Position numbers and translations under genes: made by a program. DNA of 64,000 nt from Toxorhynchites rutilus septentrionalis (taxonomy: Eukaryota; Arthropoda; Insecta; Diptera; Culicidae), in NCBI RefSeq assembly GCF_029784135.1, contig NC_073746.1, positions 151,748,556 through 151,812,555 of the forward strand, read 5' to 3'. Positions 45,690 through 56,909 of this stretch are shown here, piece by piece; the stretch's first letter is position 1, and every line of letters starts with the position of its first letter. The notes beneath the pieces were generated by a model. That model searched no databases. It was not told the DNA's origin and saw nothing but the letters and a program-made list of their open reading frames with translations.

Positions 45690-45904
45690 CGAGTATATGA
45701 CCAACGCAATCTATCATTGTTGGTCAAGAAAATTGCCATGCTACTTTCATCACGATTCAATTCTGTGAAGATCGTGGCATTATTTTGCGCTACCTGCCTT
45801 CAAACCTCGTTCATTTCGTTCAGTCACTAGACGTTTCATTTTTCAAACCAATTAAAGTTGCCTTGAATACAACACTCGTTAAGTGGCTCTTTGAAAATGA
45901 AGGT
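45690..45904 (+). pseudogene. pogo/Tigger-type (DDE_1) transposase fragment
   Basis: The frame reads ENCHATFITIQFCEDRGIIL, then RYLPSNLVHFVQSLDVSFFK and PIKVAL. It matches the third catalytic block of pogo-like transposases (cLPxxxTHxxQPLDVxxFxxxK), with S for P before LDV. No start, no DNA-binding domain and no terminal repeats are present, so it is a small relic. Confidence 0.7.
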
Positions 45905-47104
45905 ACAGTGAATCAAAGCAATCTCCACTGTTAAACAGAGCCTTAGAGTCCATGGAAAATATAGATTAAATAATTATCAATGGATGTCTAAAGTGCTCGT
46001 TTCTCTACTAAAATTCATTTTATCGAGTAACTGCCGATAGATGAACAACTCGAGAGTTGATCAAATCCGAAGCTTCAAGCTATCGCAGTTATTATCAAAT
46101 TTATGAAATTATGTTACTTATTTTCAAAGCACGAGTGATCATAAATCAAATTGAAATTCGAATGAAATTATTATTGAAAACTTTACCGCTATACGAGCTC
46201 AAATCTCACTTCCGGCATTCTTCCAAAATGGAAGTGAAAAGTGACGAACCAGCCAAAAGCGCTGAAAGCAACTATAAAACAGGAAAAAATCGTATAGCGA
46301 AGCAAATTGAAACAAATTCACAAGTGCTGGTGATTATGAACGAATGTTAAATGTAGGATGCAAAACCATACCATTATAGTCAACCTACACCGCAAACTGC
46401 ATTTATATGATACAATTGGTGTCAACAGGTCTATACACTCGGCACTATTATTTTGAATTGTTTTGACTTCATTGTTTCGGCAGATAAAATAACGATAAAC
46501 GTTTCAACAAAATCAATCTGTATTAACTCCGTATTAACTGCCACGTAAAAAACACTACCATTGTAACGAAGGGCGATATTGATGAAGGAGGTAGTCAAAT
46601 GTGTGATTCAAGTGCTAAAACAGCCTTCAATGATAGCCCCCGGTGTACACCTCTTTCACCCCCACTTCGATTGCGCTGAAAACTGGTTGATTGATTAGAT
46701 ATTTTGTTAACTGAACCCTATATAATAATAGTTGGAACGGGTTTTGTTTTTACGGCGCGACGAAGGTGTCCGGAACCGGAACTGTACAAATAAATATAGT
46801 TTTTCACGAGTTGGATCGAAATCATTGGACAAGGTGTTGGGATCAGGGTAAACGAGATATTCGTGATTGTTCCCCCAGATGAATGTGATAAAAGTTAGAG
46901 TGGCAGTATGCCGTCATCAACCGGTGTTTTGAAACCAAATGAGAAAATTAAACTTCTCAAACATTGACACTGGGCTATTGGTTGGGAAGAAGTTCACGCA
47001 TGATCGTATACTGCGTTGTTTCCGATAGGTACGTTGTGACTGACGTTCATTTGTGTGTTTGGCCGAAGAAATTCCAAAAATTAAAACGCGTTAATCACTT
47101 TATG
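45905..47104. other. intronic stretch without features
   Basis: No repeat partners or coding domain. The open frame at 46057-46350 is unrecognised. Confidence 0.35.
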
Positions 47105-47335
47105 GGTTTTCCCTTGGCCGAAAGGTTATCGTCACACTTATTATGCCAGGGGTCCGGGTTCGATTTTCATTCTGACCGGAGGGATCTCTCGTCAAAAAAA
47201 AAAATTCGAACTTGTACCGTGGTTACACGTATTCCAAAGCTTGCCCCTCAGAATACATCCAAGGCGCGTTACTTAGTAGAAGAACTCTCACCAAAAACGC
47301 CTTTTCTCAGATCCAGTCTCCTCAATGCAATAACT
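47105..47335 (+). mobile_element. SINE-A, diverged copy
   Basis: TTGGCCGAAAGGTTATCGTC and GGGTCCGGGTTCGATTTTC give A-box and B-box equivalents. GTACCGTGGTTACACGTATTC and AAGGCGCGTTACTTAG continue the body. It is the oldest-looking of the SINE-A copies. Confidence 0.7.
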
Positions 47336-47406
47336 ATACTATTTTGACATAACATGTAATAAATGTTTGACTTTGTGGAAAATATTCAAAAGGTATTGTA
47401 TTTCGC

Positions 47407-47517
<111 letters not shown>

Positions 47518-47578
47518 ATTGTAAGTCTTTAAATAACAAAACCCACTATACAGCCCAACATAGATATATTGTCTAATT

Positions 47579-47660
47579 CAGCGGAACTCAACCTTTTTTC
47601 CAAAGGGTGGCCCGTTTTAATCATGGTGTCACGGGCCACAAAAAAATACAAAATTCAAGG
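47579..47660 (+). mobile_element. hAT-type end fragment
   Basis: CAGCGGAACTCAACCTTTTT followed by AAAGGGTGGCCCG resembles the CAGTGGTTCTCAACC ends of many hAT elements. No opposite end was found. Confidence 0.4.
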
Positions 47661-48539
47661 CACGACCGGATTGTTTAGTACAAACATTTGGTAGCACTGA
47701 CAAGAGACGATGAATGCAGATTTTCGAATCAGCTCTCAGAATCAAAATGTACTTTTTATTGTTTGCCACACTGAACTTACTGAATTTCTGAGTAGTTTTT
47801 CAGTATCTCTTAGCAAAACTACATATCCAACGCTCCAAAAAACACTCAGAGCACGGGTTTGTGCTAGGGTGGCGGCGTCGACAGTAACTGCTCTAAACTC
47901 TCACCGCTCATAAAATACTTTCTTTACATGACTTTACATGACTTGAAATGCGCTACACTTTTATGACACTTTCAACCCGAAAACGATGCTCGAATTTACG
48001 AAAGTTAATTTATCAATCGTGCTGCTAGCAATCAAATGACAATGTCAGCGATGCTTTCCAAATAGTCTTTCTCAAGACCAAGTGTTTAGAATTGTTTTTC
48101 AAGTTTTCTTTTTTCAAGACTAGTGTCGTATGAACCGAGAAAGTCTGAGAAAGCGTGAATAGTTCAAATCATCATCATTACACATCATTATTACACTTTT
48201 CCGGGAAAAAATTCCAAATATTGATTCGCTTTTGATTTTTTTTGAATATTATTTTAATATACATCCGTAGTCGAAAGTCTTGGTTGTCCTTGAAACGAAA
48301 GGTTTTGTAGAATCAGTTGAATATGGGTAAATCATTATTATTCTCGAACAATACTTGATACATGTGTCATTATTTCCAACGCACGTAACGCACTCAGTAT
48401 GCATCGTGAATATTCTTCTAGTGTTTATGATTGTGACATCGGCAAAGAGGTATTAATCCTTTCTACACGAGCGTCGTCTATAGGCGACATCCGCGCGACG
48501 ACCTACAGATTTTCGGTTGAGATACAGAATTTATAGTTT

Positions 48540-49440
48540 TTGTTTTAAATTCAATATTAAATATTAATTTTTACAGTGCATACATAGATACCATGAATTA
48601 TAAAAACGTTGAACGCGGCACAATGTGATGGCTTTCGTTGGAGGCAGCGAAATATTGAGTGATTTGAAGAGATTGAACTATTCTTTTCGGTCCGAGTTAA
48701 GTATGACCATAATAAATCCGCCAATCGTATATTGACTCATTTAAACAATCCTACGACTAAATCGATTATGCTATCCCTAAACTTTGTTCTACAGCTCATC
48801 AATAACGTCAATTGCACTTTTCAATCAGGAAGTTTTCAGTTTTGCGAACTTTATAAAGAGACAAGAATGTTATTGTTGATCATGTTATGAAACTTATAGT
48901 TTGGAGAGCTACGTGCAACGATTCGCTGATGCTGACCTTGATGTGAAAGATTTTCAAGACTTTCTGACGAAGCCTGAGGATATTTACGTTGGTATCGATG
49001 CAGAAGAAGCTGAAAAAGGATTGGATGCAGCTAGGAAGCTGACCTTTAAATCGATTTGTCGTGACTTCTATATTAAACTCGTGAAACAAATTTCAAAGCG
49101 GTTTGATTTCAGCGATCCGGTTATCAAAACTGCGGCCTTGATAAACCCTCAGAATTTCGTCAAGCTACCAAACCTTAATGATTTGATGCGCCGATTTTCT
49201 CAATTCGTTGGAGCAGGTAGTAGACAAGGCTTGGATAACGAATTCAGGCTACTCAAGAAGAAAGGGCAAAATTTTAATGACTCAGATAGAACTTGGTCCC
49301 AGCTGTTGGATGTCAAAAGGAATTTTTTGTATCCATTGCTAAGGTTGTTTGTAAGACGGTTTTTGATAACATTCATCAGCGTGTGTTAAACGAATATTTT
49401 CGCTTTACAATGCCAATAAAACAAAGTCCGCAAAACGGTT
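48540..49440 (+). pseudogene. hAT transposase C-terminal region, copy 1
   Basis: The plus strand reads KRLLLLIM-like residues, then ESYVQRFADADLDVKDFQDF, FDFSDPVIKTAALINPQNF, LPNLNDLMRRFSQFV and WSQLLDVKRNFLYPL. A one-base shift follows and then NEYFRFTMPIKQSPQN, which corresponds to the hAT dimerisation signature (E-R-xFS...KT). The frame 48901-49389 is open for 162 codons, but the N-terminal zinc finger and the catalytic part are absent. The paralogue lies at 58370-59200 in the opposite orientation. Confidence 0.7.
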
Positions 49441-49482
49441 GGCACCCACAATTCAATCCTCTGTTTGAGAGACCCCTTAAGT

Positions 49483-50716
49483 CAGTGGTTTTCAACCTTT
49501 TCTGCTCCTTTCCACCCTTTACGAAAATTAATCCCAGTGCTTTCCCCATATCAGTATTTTGTAAGAAAGTCTGTAGCATATCAGTAAAAAAAATGAAAGA
49601 ATACAAACGACTTTCAAGTTATATTCGCAACAAATATGATTTTGTACTTGTATCTGATTACAAAAAAGGTATATAAAGTAAGTATGGTACCTGCGTTTGA
49701 ATGATTTCCGCCAAAATCGTAATTCTTGAGCACGTTGTTGAAAAGCACACCTTATGTCATCGTCGATATCCACTCTGTCACTCTGTTACGGTGTTATCTT
49801 CCCATCAGCAGCATTATAGGAAATCCAGATTCACATAAATACTACACACAAGACAACAACACTCGTAACGCTTGATTCGCATATCATGATAAAAATCGAT
49901 CATTTGCAGATCGATGAGTTTGTTCTGAAATTGATCCGAAACTTCCGTCACTGCCAGTCGAAAGGGAATTCAAACCATGTCCAAATCTTGTTCTTTGATA
50001 CAAGGAAATATGTTTCAAGTTTAAATTGTTGTACAAATGCTGTACAATTTCCTTTTTAATGGTATTTTGTACTGTTTCGTTGTCTGTTCAATCATCATTC
50101 TCCGACGAAAAACTTTCAAATAGTTTTTATAATAAAGTTTTTGTGGCAATTTTTGTTTTTTTTTATCCCATTTATTTATTTGAGGCTCATTAGCATTTGA
50201 GCTGTAACAGAGCCGAATTTTAATCGTGTACATGTCACATGATTATCATATCTATAATTAGCATATTACACACAGTTGCCATTCGCCAGTATTCCTTCTA
50301 TACCATTACATATGGTACATTCACACAATAGCTATTTAGGCGTAAGAGTTTTCTATCTGTTCTTCCATTATCCAGTTAGACCGGACAGCGGAGACAGTTG
50401 ATTGATCATTGTTGAGTTATTTATAGAACAGCAGCCCGATGTGTCTTGCAGAGCAGAGCAGTTGTATGGATGAATCGATCTTATTTCGACCGTGGATCGA
50501 TCTCCATCGCTGATAATTGTTGCGTGAACGTAGCTATTCTGTAACAACACAAAGATGGTCAATGAGGGCCCTGAGTTTTGAACTCACGATCAATTTTTGT
50601 TAATCATTGTCAAATTCAAAGCGAAGTAAATGTGCAATAGTCCCTTGCAGAATTCCTCCCTTTTAATGACCAAATTCCCTATTAGGGGGGAATTCCCCAC
50701 CGGTTGAAAATCACTG
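49483..50716. mobile_element. hAT-type non-autonomous element containing a SINE
   Basis: Ends CAGTGGTTTTCAACC and GGTTGAAAATCACTG are inverted. The flanking octamers CCTTAAGT (49475-49482) and CCCTAAGT (50717-50724) differ by one base. A SINE-B copy sits inside at 50163-50590. Confidence 0.7.
50163..50590 (-). mobile_element. SINE-B, tRNA-like head truncated
   Basis: The tail ATCCCATTTATTTATTTGAG is on the left and the B-box part GAACTCACGATC is at the right edge; the A-box is lost. The body is very close to 52501-52983 in inverse orientation, including TCGATCTCCATCGCTGATAA. Confidence 0.88.
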
Positions 50717-51184
50717 CCCTAAGTCCATTTGACGCACTTGCGAAAAAACGCCAAAAAATGCTTTTTTCTCAAAATTTGGCCTGATCCTCTAATTTGTTGA
50801 TATGAGGTTCGAAATTAAAATTTGGGACCACTCCTTCATCAAATAACAGGTTAAGCTCAAAATATAACGCTTCAAAGTTGGTGGACTTAAGGGGTTTCTC
50901 AAACAAACGAGAAATCAGCGGTATATTTAGCGGTTTTGGAGAGATTCAATTCAATTTCATGTACTTTTAATGTTCATAATGCTCATACCAAGTAAGAATG
51001 GGGCTGTTTTCAAGTTATATTCTGCATTAAAGGAGAGAGGGGTAAGGAGGGTCGAATGTGTATTATTTGTTTGATGCTTAATACATAAGGATTACGAAAA
51101 TACGTTATGGAGGGGGATAGAGTATATTTTAAAATACTGTTTGTGTTACGCAATTACTTGCGCATTTTATGAATTCCGCTCTGT

Positions 51185-51845
51185 ATACCGATATGGCATC
51201 GGTAAATCTATATAAATAAAAATGTAAGGCAAAATCTGTTGGTAAGCGGAAAACCCGAAGAAAGGATGGTCCAATTTTAGCCTCCTGTATTTTGTTGTAT
51301 TCGCCTCTTCCCGTAGATAAATATAGTAGAGAGAAAAATCGGAAAAAATTTGCAAAACTCTGAAGGAAGGTCGGAAAACTAGGAAAATTGAATTTCCACA
51401 TATTCGAAAATTACATCATAATAAGCGTTGTTAGTCCATTCGATGTTTGCGCTATCGAAATTGATCTTTGTTAGTAAGTGGAAATGGATTTTGAGGCGAA
51501 ATAACGCATTTCCATATCTTATATCTATATAAATAGAAATGTAAGGCAAAATCTGTTGGTAAGCGGAAACCCCGAAGAAGGGATGGTCCGATTTTAGTCT
51601 TCTTTATTTTGTTGTATTCGTCTCTTCCTGGAGATCAATATAGTGGAGAGAAAAACCGGAAAATTTTCGGAAAATCCTGAAGGAAGGTCGGATAATTCGG
51701 AAAATTGAATTCCCACATGTTCGAAAGTTACATCATAATAATCGTTATTAGTCTATTCGATGTTTGCGCTATCGAAATTGATCGTTGTTCGTAAGTGGAA
51801 ATGGATTTTCAGGCGAAATAACGCATTACCATATCTTATATCTAT
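51185..51845. repeat. tandem duplication, ~320-bp unit
   Basis: ATGTAAGGCAAAATCTGTTG occurs at about 51220 and 51540. The whole stretch to CGAAATAACGCATTTCCATA is repeated with few changes. Family not recognised; each unit opens with a short TCTATATAAATA run. Confidence 0.75.
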
Positions 51846-52317
51846 CTTATATATAAAATTCTCGTGTCACGATGTTCGTGGTCAAACTCCTCCGAAACGG
51901 CTCGACCGATTTTAATGATATTATACTTAAAAAACTTGGTAGGCATGAGAATAGGTCGTAAACTATATATGATACCGCTAGAATACCTATTATTTCATAT
52001 TTGATACCGATTAGGGTGGTCACATGCAAATAAAATCTGAAAAACTTTGTTTTCGTATTTTTTTGCATAAATTTGGCTTGAAAAAAAAACTTATAACCAT
52101 ATATAACCAATTTTCACCTTCATCTCATTTTTTTTGCGATATATGTATTTTTATATAAACGATACCAAATAATTGATTCGTCGTTCGTTTTTTAAACAGG
52201 ACGAATTTATTTACGTTGTTTAATGCCATATGGCACTTCGTCCTCTTCATCGAATTTCACTCTACACATACGCAAGTAACCTCAATTCGACTAAAACTAG
52301 GAATATCGCCGGCGAGC

Positions 52318-53215
52318 TGGAAGCGTTTTTGGATGAGCACAATGAATTATTGAAATTATTCTAATCACACCCATGCTCGGAATGCAAAATAACAGTCACG
52401 CTATTGTCGTCAATCCTGATAAAAAACCGATTGAAGAGCACGTGTGTAGATCCAATGCGCCACACTTACTTTAATTATAAGGAACATCATTACTCATTTT
52501 GGGGGGTCTCCGTAGCCACAATGGTTGCGCGTTCGCTTAGTAAGCGATCGATCGTGAGCTCAAAACTCAGGGCCCTCATTGACCATCTTTGTGTTGTTAC
52601 AGAATAGCTACGTCCACGCAACAATCATCAGCGATGGAGATCGATCCACGGTCGAAATAAGATCGATTCATCCATACAACTGCTCTGCTCTGCAAGACAC
52701 ATCGGGCTGCTGTTCTATAAATAACTCAACAATGATCATTCAACTGTCTCCGCTGTCCGGTGGTCCAACTGGATAATGAAAGAACAGAAAGAATACTCTT
52801 ACGCCTAAATGGCTACTGTGTGAATGTACCATATGTAATGGTATAGAAGGAATACTGGCGAATGGCAACTTTGTGTAATGTGCTAATTATAGATATGATA
52901 ATCATGTGACATGTACACGATTAAAAATTCGGCTCTGTTATAGCTAAAATGCTAATGAGCCTCAAATAAATAAATGGGATAAATTACTCATTTTGAATTA
53001 TTATTTTAATATTATGTGGTTGGAGGAGACGAAACAAACAAAAGAGTGCCCTCGATGGATTCTTATGTGTGTCGTTTGATGAATTGGCGCAGTCAGGACA
53101 ACGTCATTCTAGGATGTCTTGAGGATGACATATTCGCAAAGGTAGAGAGCGAACGACTGCGATTCCTATGAGACAATCAACAGAAGCGGTTCGAGGAATG
53201 ATAGCGAGACGCTAT
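52318..53215 (+). pseudogene. Helitron N-terminal domain pieces, interrupted by a SINE
   Basis: LEAFLDEHNELLKLF with a stop, followed by PDKKPIEEHVCRSNAP in a shifted frame, matches the first Helitron. After the SINE, MDSYVCRLMNWRSQDNVI and EDDIFAKVESERLRF correspond to the next Helitron block (a YRLMIR...VDMYAKIExERL pattern), with stops. No HUH motif survives. Confidence 0.7.
52501..52983 (+). mobile_element. SINE-B, complete, with 12-bp target duplication
   Basis: The element starts GGGGGGTCTCCGTAGCC and ends AAATAAATAAATGGGATAA. The duplication ATTACTCATTTT lies at 52489-52500 and 52984-52995. The head has TAGCCACAATGGTTGCGCG and GATCGTGAGCTCAAAACTC as A- and B-box regions. This copy defines the family's boundaries. 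Confidence 0.95.
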
Positions 53216-54512
53216 CATGAGTAACACCTACACAGCCTTTGTTCAAACGACAGCACGTGTGTTCAAACAAAAGAAATGCAGTCTTTGATGGGCTCTATTA
53301 CAAAACTACACGTATTTTGTCCAACATGTTCCTGGATGATACAAGATTTAAAGAAGAATCGTTAAGTTCGGACTGTTTTCTAGGTATTTAAACAACATCG
53401 AGTAATGATTTTCATCCAAATTTAGGCAATTTAGAATTATTTGCGTGTCTGTTAATCTGACACAGATTAAATTGCTCCACGAATACGGATTACTTATTTT
53501 GAAGTTTATTTTGCGCCGAGGCAAGGTTGCTACATTTCATAGCACGAATGATCAGATTTTTGAATGCAAAAGACGAATCCTGAGATCCGATCGATCCGGT
53601 CCATTTCTCTGTACATCATAGATCTCATCTCCATCTCCACATCACACTCAGGTTCGGGAAGTTCCCACGGTCCAATGCAATACACGGTCAAATATTCACA
53701 TATCTGCTCGATATCCACGTGGAATCTATCCTTCATCGATCATAATCAATTAATTTTATAGATCGTTGAAACATTTGAATACACATGTATTGCAATACAT
53801 GTATGTAAGTAAATAAATAACGCCAGATAAAAATTTTCATTCAGATTTTAGCAATTTAAAAGTGCATTCGGGCCGAGTAGTAAAACTCGTTAAAAACTAA
53901 TTTCGTATCCAGATATCGACACCGTATTGTTGTAATCGCAAATACTTTTCATTTCGTGTTCACCGTGGAGTGTATACGGGAATAAGGCCTTATAATTCAA
54001 CTTTGATATCGTTCAAACACTAACAGTACTGAAATATTGATAAAATAATACATTCCCAAATTATAACATAGCGTTTATTCACGGACGTAATAGAAACGAA
54101 AATATACAAAGAATCCATTATAGAAATTATCGCTAAACTGAAATGTGAATGCAACTATTATTCAATTTTGAATATAGTTGGCAACACTGTGAAAATCTTG
54201 GAAATCCCATTTTTGTATATTTATCTTTGTCAATTGTTTTCCTCATCAACCAATCAGAAGCCGAGTTGCAAGTGGTCCGAATTTGACAGAAAAAGTGGTC
54301 CGGAATCGACGGAATGTTCTTGTTACAGCCATTGCAGAGGTAAGATGTTTTTGCGAGTCCCGGGGCAAAGAAACATTCACACGGGGCCCGGTTAATATTT
54401 ACATTGGCCTTGCAAGATAAAACTTGTCCTTAATTTATTTTTTCGATTCAATTTTTTTTTTGCAAAAAAACAGATATACAGATTTTCAGAAAATTTTACT
54501 GAATTGACCAGT

Positions 54513-54815
54513 GTTCTTTTCTTCTTGAATGGCGTTAACTTTCCCTGTGGAACTTTTGCCGTCTCAACGTATGCATTAACTGGCGTCATTTATCAATACT
54601 TAGTTGAGATTTCTTAAGTCAAATAACACGCCTCGAATATATTCCGAGACCTATATTGAATATTCCGAGGGACAAGCTCTAGAATACGCGTGACCACAGT
54701 GCAAGTCGAAGGAAATTTCTGTGAAGAAAAGTCCCCCGGCCAGAACGGGAATCGAACTCGAACACCCGGCATGATAATGTGAGACGCTCACCACTCGGCC
54801 ACGTTAGCGCAAGTG
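54513..54815 (-). mobile_element. SINE-A, nearly complete
   Basis: The minus-strand head ACGTGGCCGAGTGGTGAGCG and the B-box TTCGAGTTCGATTCCCG, body and TTCTTCTTG-type tail match 18351-18626. Flanking AGTGTTC/AGTGTCC may be its target duplication. Confidence 0.85.
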
Positions 54816-54899
54816 TCCATTTGAATCTGTACCAGAGGGGTAAAAATCCTTCTCATCTGTACTTTTTTATTCCAAAAATCTGTACCATCGAAAATATTC

Positions 54900-56340
54900 G
54901 TTGTAGAGAAAAAAAAATTATTAGCATTAAAAAATACTCATTTATCCATAACAAATACCACATTTATATTTGCAAGTCATTCGTGTGTTTGATGACGCTT
55001 ATACATAGTTTTTTTGAATCTAGATTGCATACTATTATTTTTTGAAATTTTCGAGCTGCCACCACGATGTTTGACCAAATCCTTTGATCTCAAAATAGCG
55101 TTCATCGTGTCGTTGCTGAGCCGATTTCAAAGCTTATTTTTGTTCTGATTATATTCAGAAAAAAAATCGCTCGACAGTTGCCGAGGAGTGAGGCATAGTG
55201 AGGACGTCACAAACAAGGCAGCGAAGCGCCGAAAAAGCGAGCGAACCGTCAATTCTTTTTGGGCATCCAATTTTTGTCCATCAACCCTGCATATGCTCGT
55301 TTTCTGGAATTGTGATTTCCTTACGAAGTAATTTTATCTTTATGCTACAGAATCAATTCTTGTACATTCCCATTGTAGAATCCTGGAAACGCAACACAAC
55401 ATTAATGCTAGTCAAATTGGAAAAGTTACTGGGGTTTAACAGCAAACCTAACAATGTTTCATGTATACCTATTCCTACCACAGCGGGTCAGGTGACTCTT
55501 TCTAAATAGTTAGTGAACAATGACTCGATTTATATGGTTTTGTTGAGAAACGTGACATACAATATTTCTCATCGATATTTCGACATTTTTAGGATAAAAA
55601 TTATAAGCAAAACAATGAAATTACAATTTTTGACACGCAAAATAGCACTGTAGTTCGGTTACTGATAGCTCACATGGATAGCCAGCAATACAATTAATTC
55701 TAATCATTCACTATTCATTCACAAATATAACAAAATATATAAAGGAATAGCAAAAATTTGTAATGCAATGGTTTTGTATCACAACCATACATACAAATCT
55801 TTCTGATATCATATAAATGGTTGCACGGGTCAAATGACTCGTTGTGGTAGTTAGGGCAGATTACGTATATTGCTCAGTAAGAAAATAACAAGAGATGAGT
55901 AAACACTGAAAAATACATTCGATGTATGTTTTAAGAAAAGTAATACAGGCAAATTATGTTGTGACAATGTAATTTGCAAGAAATGTAATTTGCAATTGCC
56001 GTAGACTTGAGCGTCGAATTATCGAAATCGAATCTTTTTATCATTTGTTTGATCAGCTCCACGAAAAAACTGCGACAAATAGCCTTTGAAATGATTTACC
56101 TTTCGGTGTCCATTGTTCTGATAATTTCTTCTACTACTATTCAAACCTAAAATTCTTGTCGCTTTTCAAATGATCTTCATATTTAATAGCACTGGACATT
56201 GGAACAACGGAAGATTCCTCGCAGATATTAGTGAGAAAGATCAAATAAAAATCTTTCAGCTCTTCATGTAGCATCGTGAATTCAGGTTTTTCAGCCAAAC
56301 GAACAAACGATTCAATCTATGGATCTGGAACAAAACATAC
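54900..56340. other. intronic stretch, mostly featureless
   Basis: The open frame at 55198-55509 (plus) has no recognised domain. The interval may lie inside the degraded hAT proposed at 54509-56621, but no transposase blocks could be read here. Confidence 0.35.
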
Positions 56341-56909
56341 GTCACACCGTCCGCTGCAAATCCTTGTAAGGAATTTCGTTCTTATGAAACTGATCAATCA
56401 TGGCATTGTAAATGCTTGCACCTAGCGATACTGGTGCCTGAAAGTCGTCATGTACCTCAATTTTGCTTTGTTCAAATATAAGAAATTTCACAAATGGAAA
56501 AAATATGTACCAATCTGTACTTTTTGACAAAAATTTGTACTCAGTACCGTACAGAATCTGTACCAAAAATAACGAAAAAATCTGTAGCATTCCAGATAAA
56601 TCTGTACGGGTGGCAACCCTGTGCAGGAATGATGTGGTGCAAAAATACAGAAGCACTCACCACCAGACGGCATGAAAATCGACGCAGAACTCCACCAAAC
56701 GAAATTGCACCACTGTGTGCGAGTGGAGTTTGCTCCTTTGTATCGAGCAAAGAGCTGTGTCCAGGGTTGTCACATTTTATTCTGTAAAATTTACTAAAAA
56801 AAATCTGTATATCTGTATTTTTATAAAACAAAATCTGTATAAAAAAATCTGTAAGGAAAAGTTCAGGGAAAGAAAGTGAAAATAAAGGTTTACTTGTTTT
56901 TTCTTATTA

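Larger units (their letters stand above)
51860..53900 (+). mobile_element. second Helitron remnant
   Basis: The 5' end TCTCGTGTCACGATG and the following CGGCTCGACCGATTTTAATG match the Helitron at 9479. N-terminal replicase pieces occur at 52318-52475 and 53053-53215. 53390-53530 matches the 10620-10760 part of the first copy. The 3' CTAG end was not found, so the right boundary is approximate. It holds the SINE at 52501-52983. Confidence 0.65.
54509..56621 (-). mobile_element. possible second CAGGGTTG-type hAT, degraded
   Basis: The right end CAACCCTG at 56614-56621 is preceded by many AATCTGTAC subterminal repeats. The left side near 54820-54890 has the same repeats, just beyond a SINE. The left tip may be CAGTGTTC at 54509, but no matching 8-bp duplication flanks the pair. 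A minus-strand frame near 56342-56480 (KIEVHDDFQAPVSLGASIYN) may be hAT coding sequence. Confidence 0.35.
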
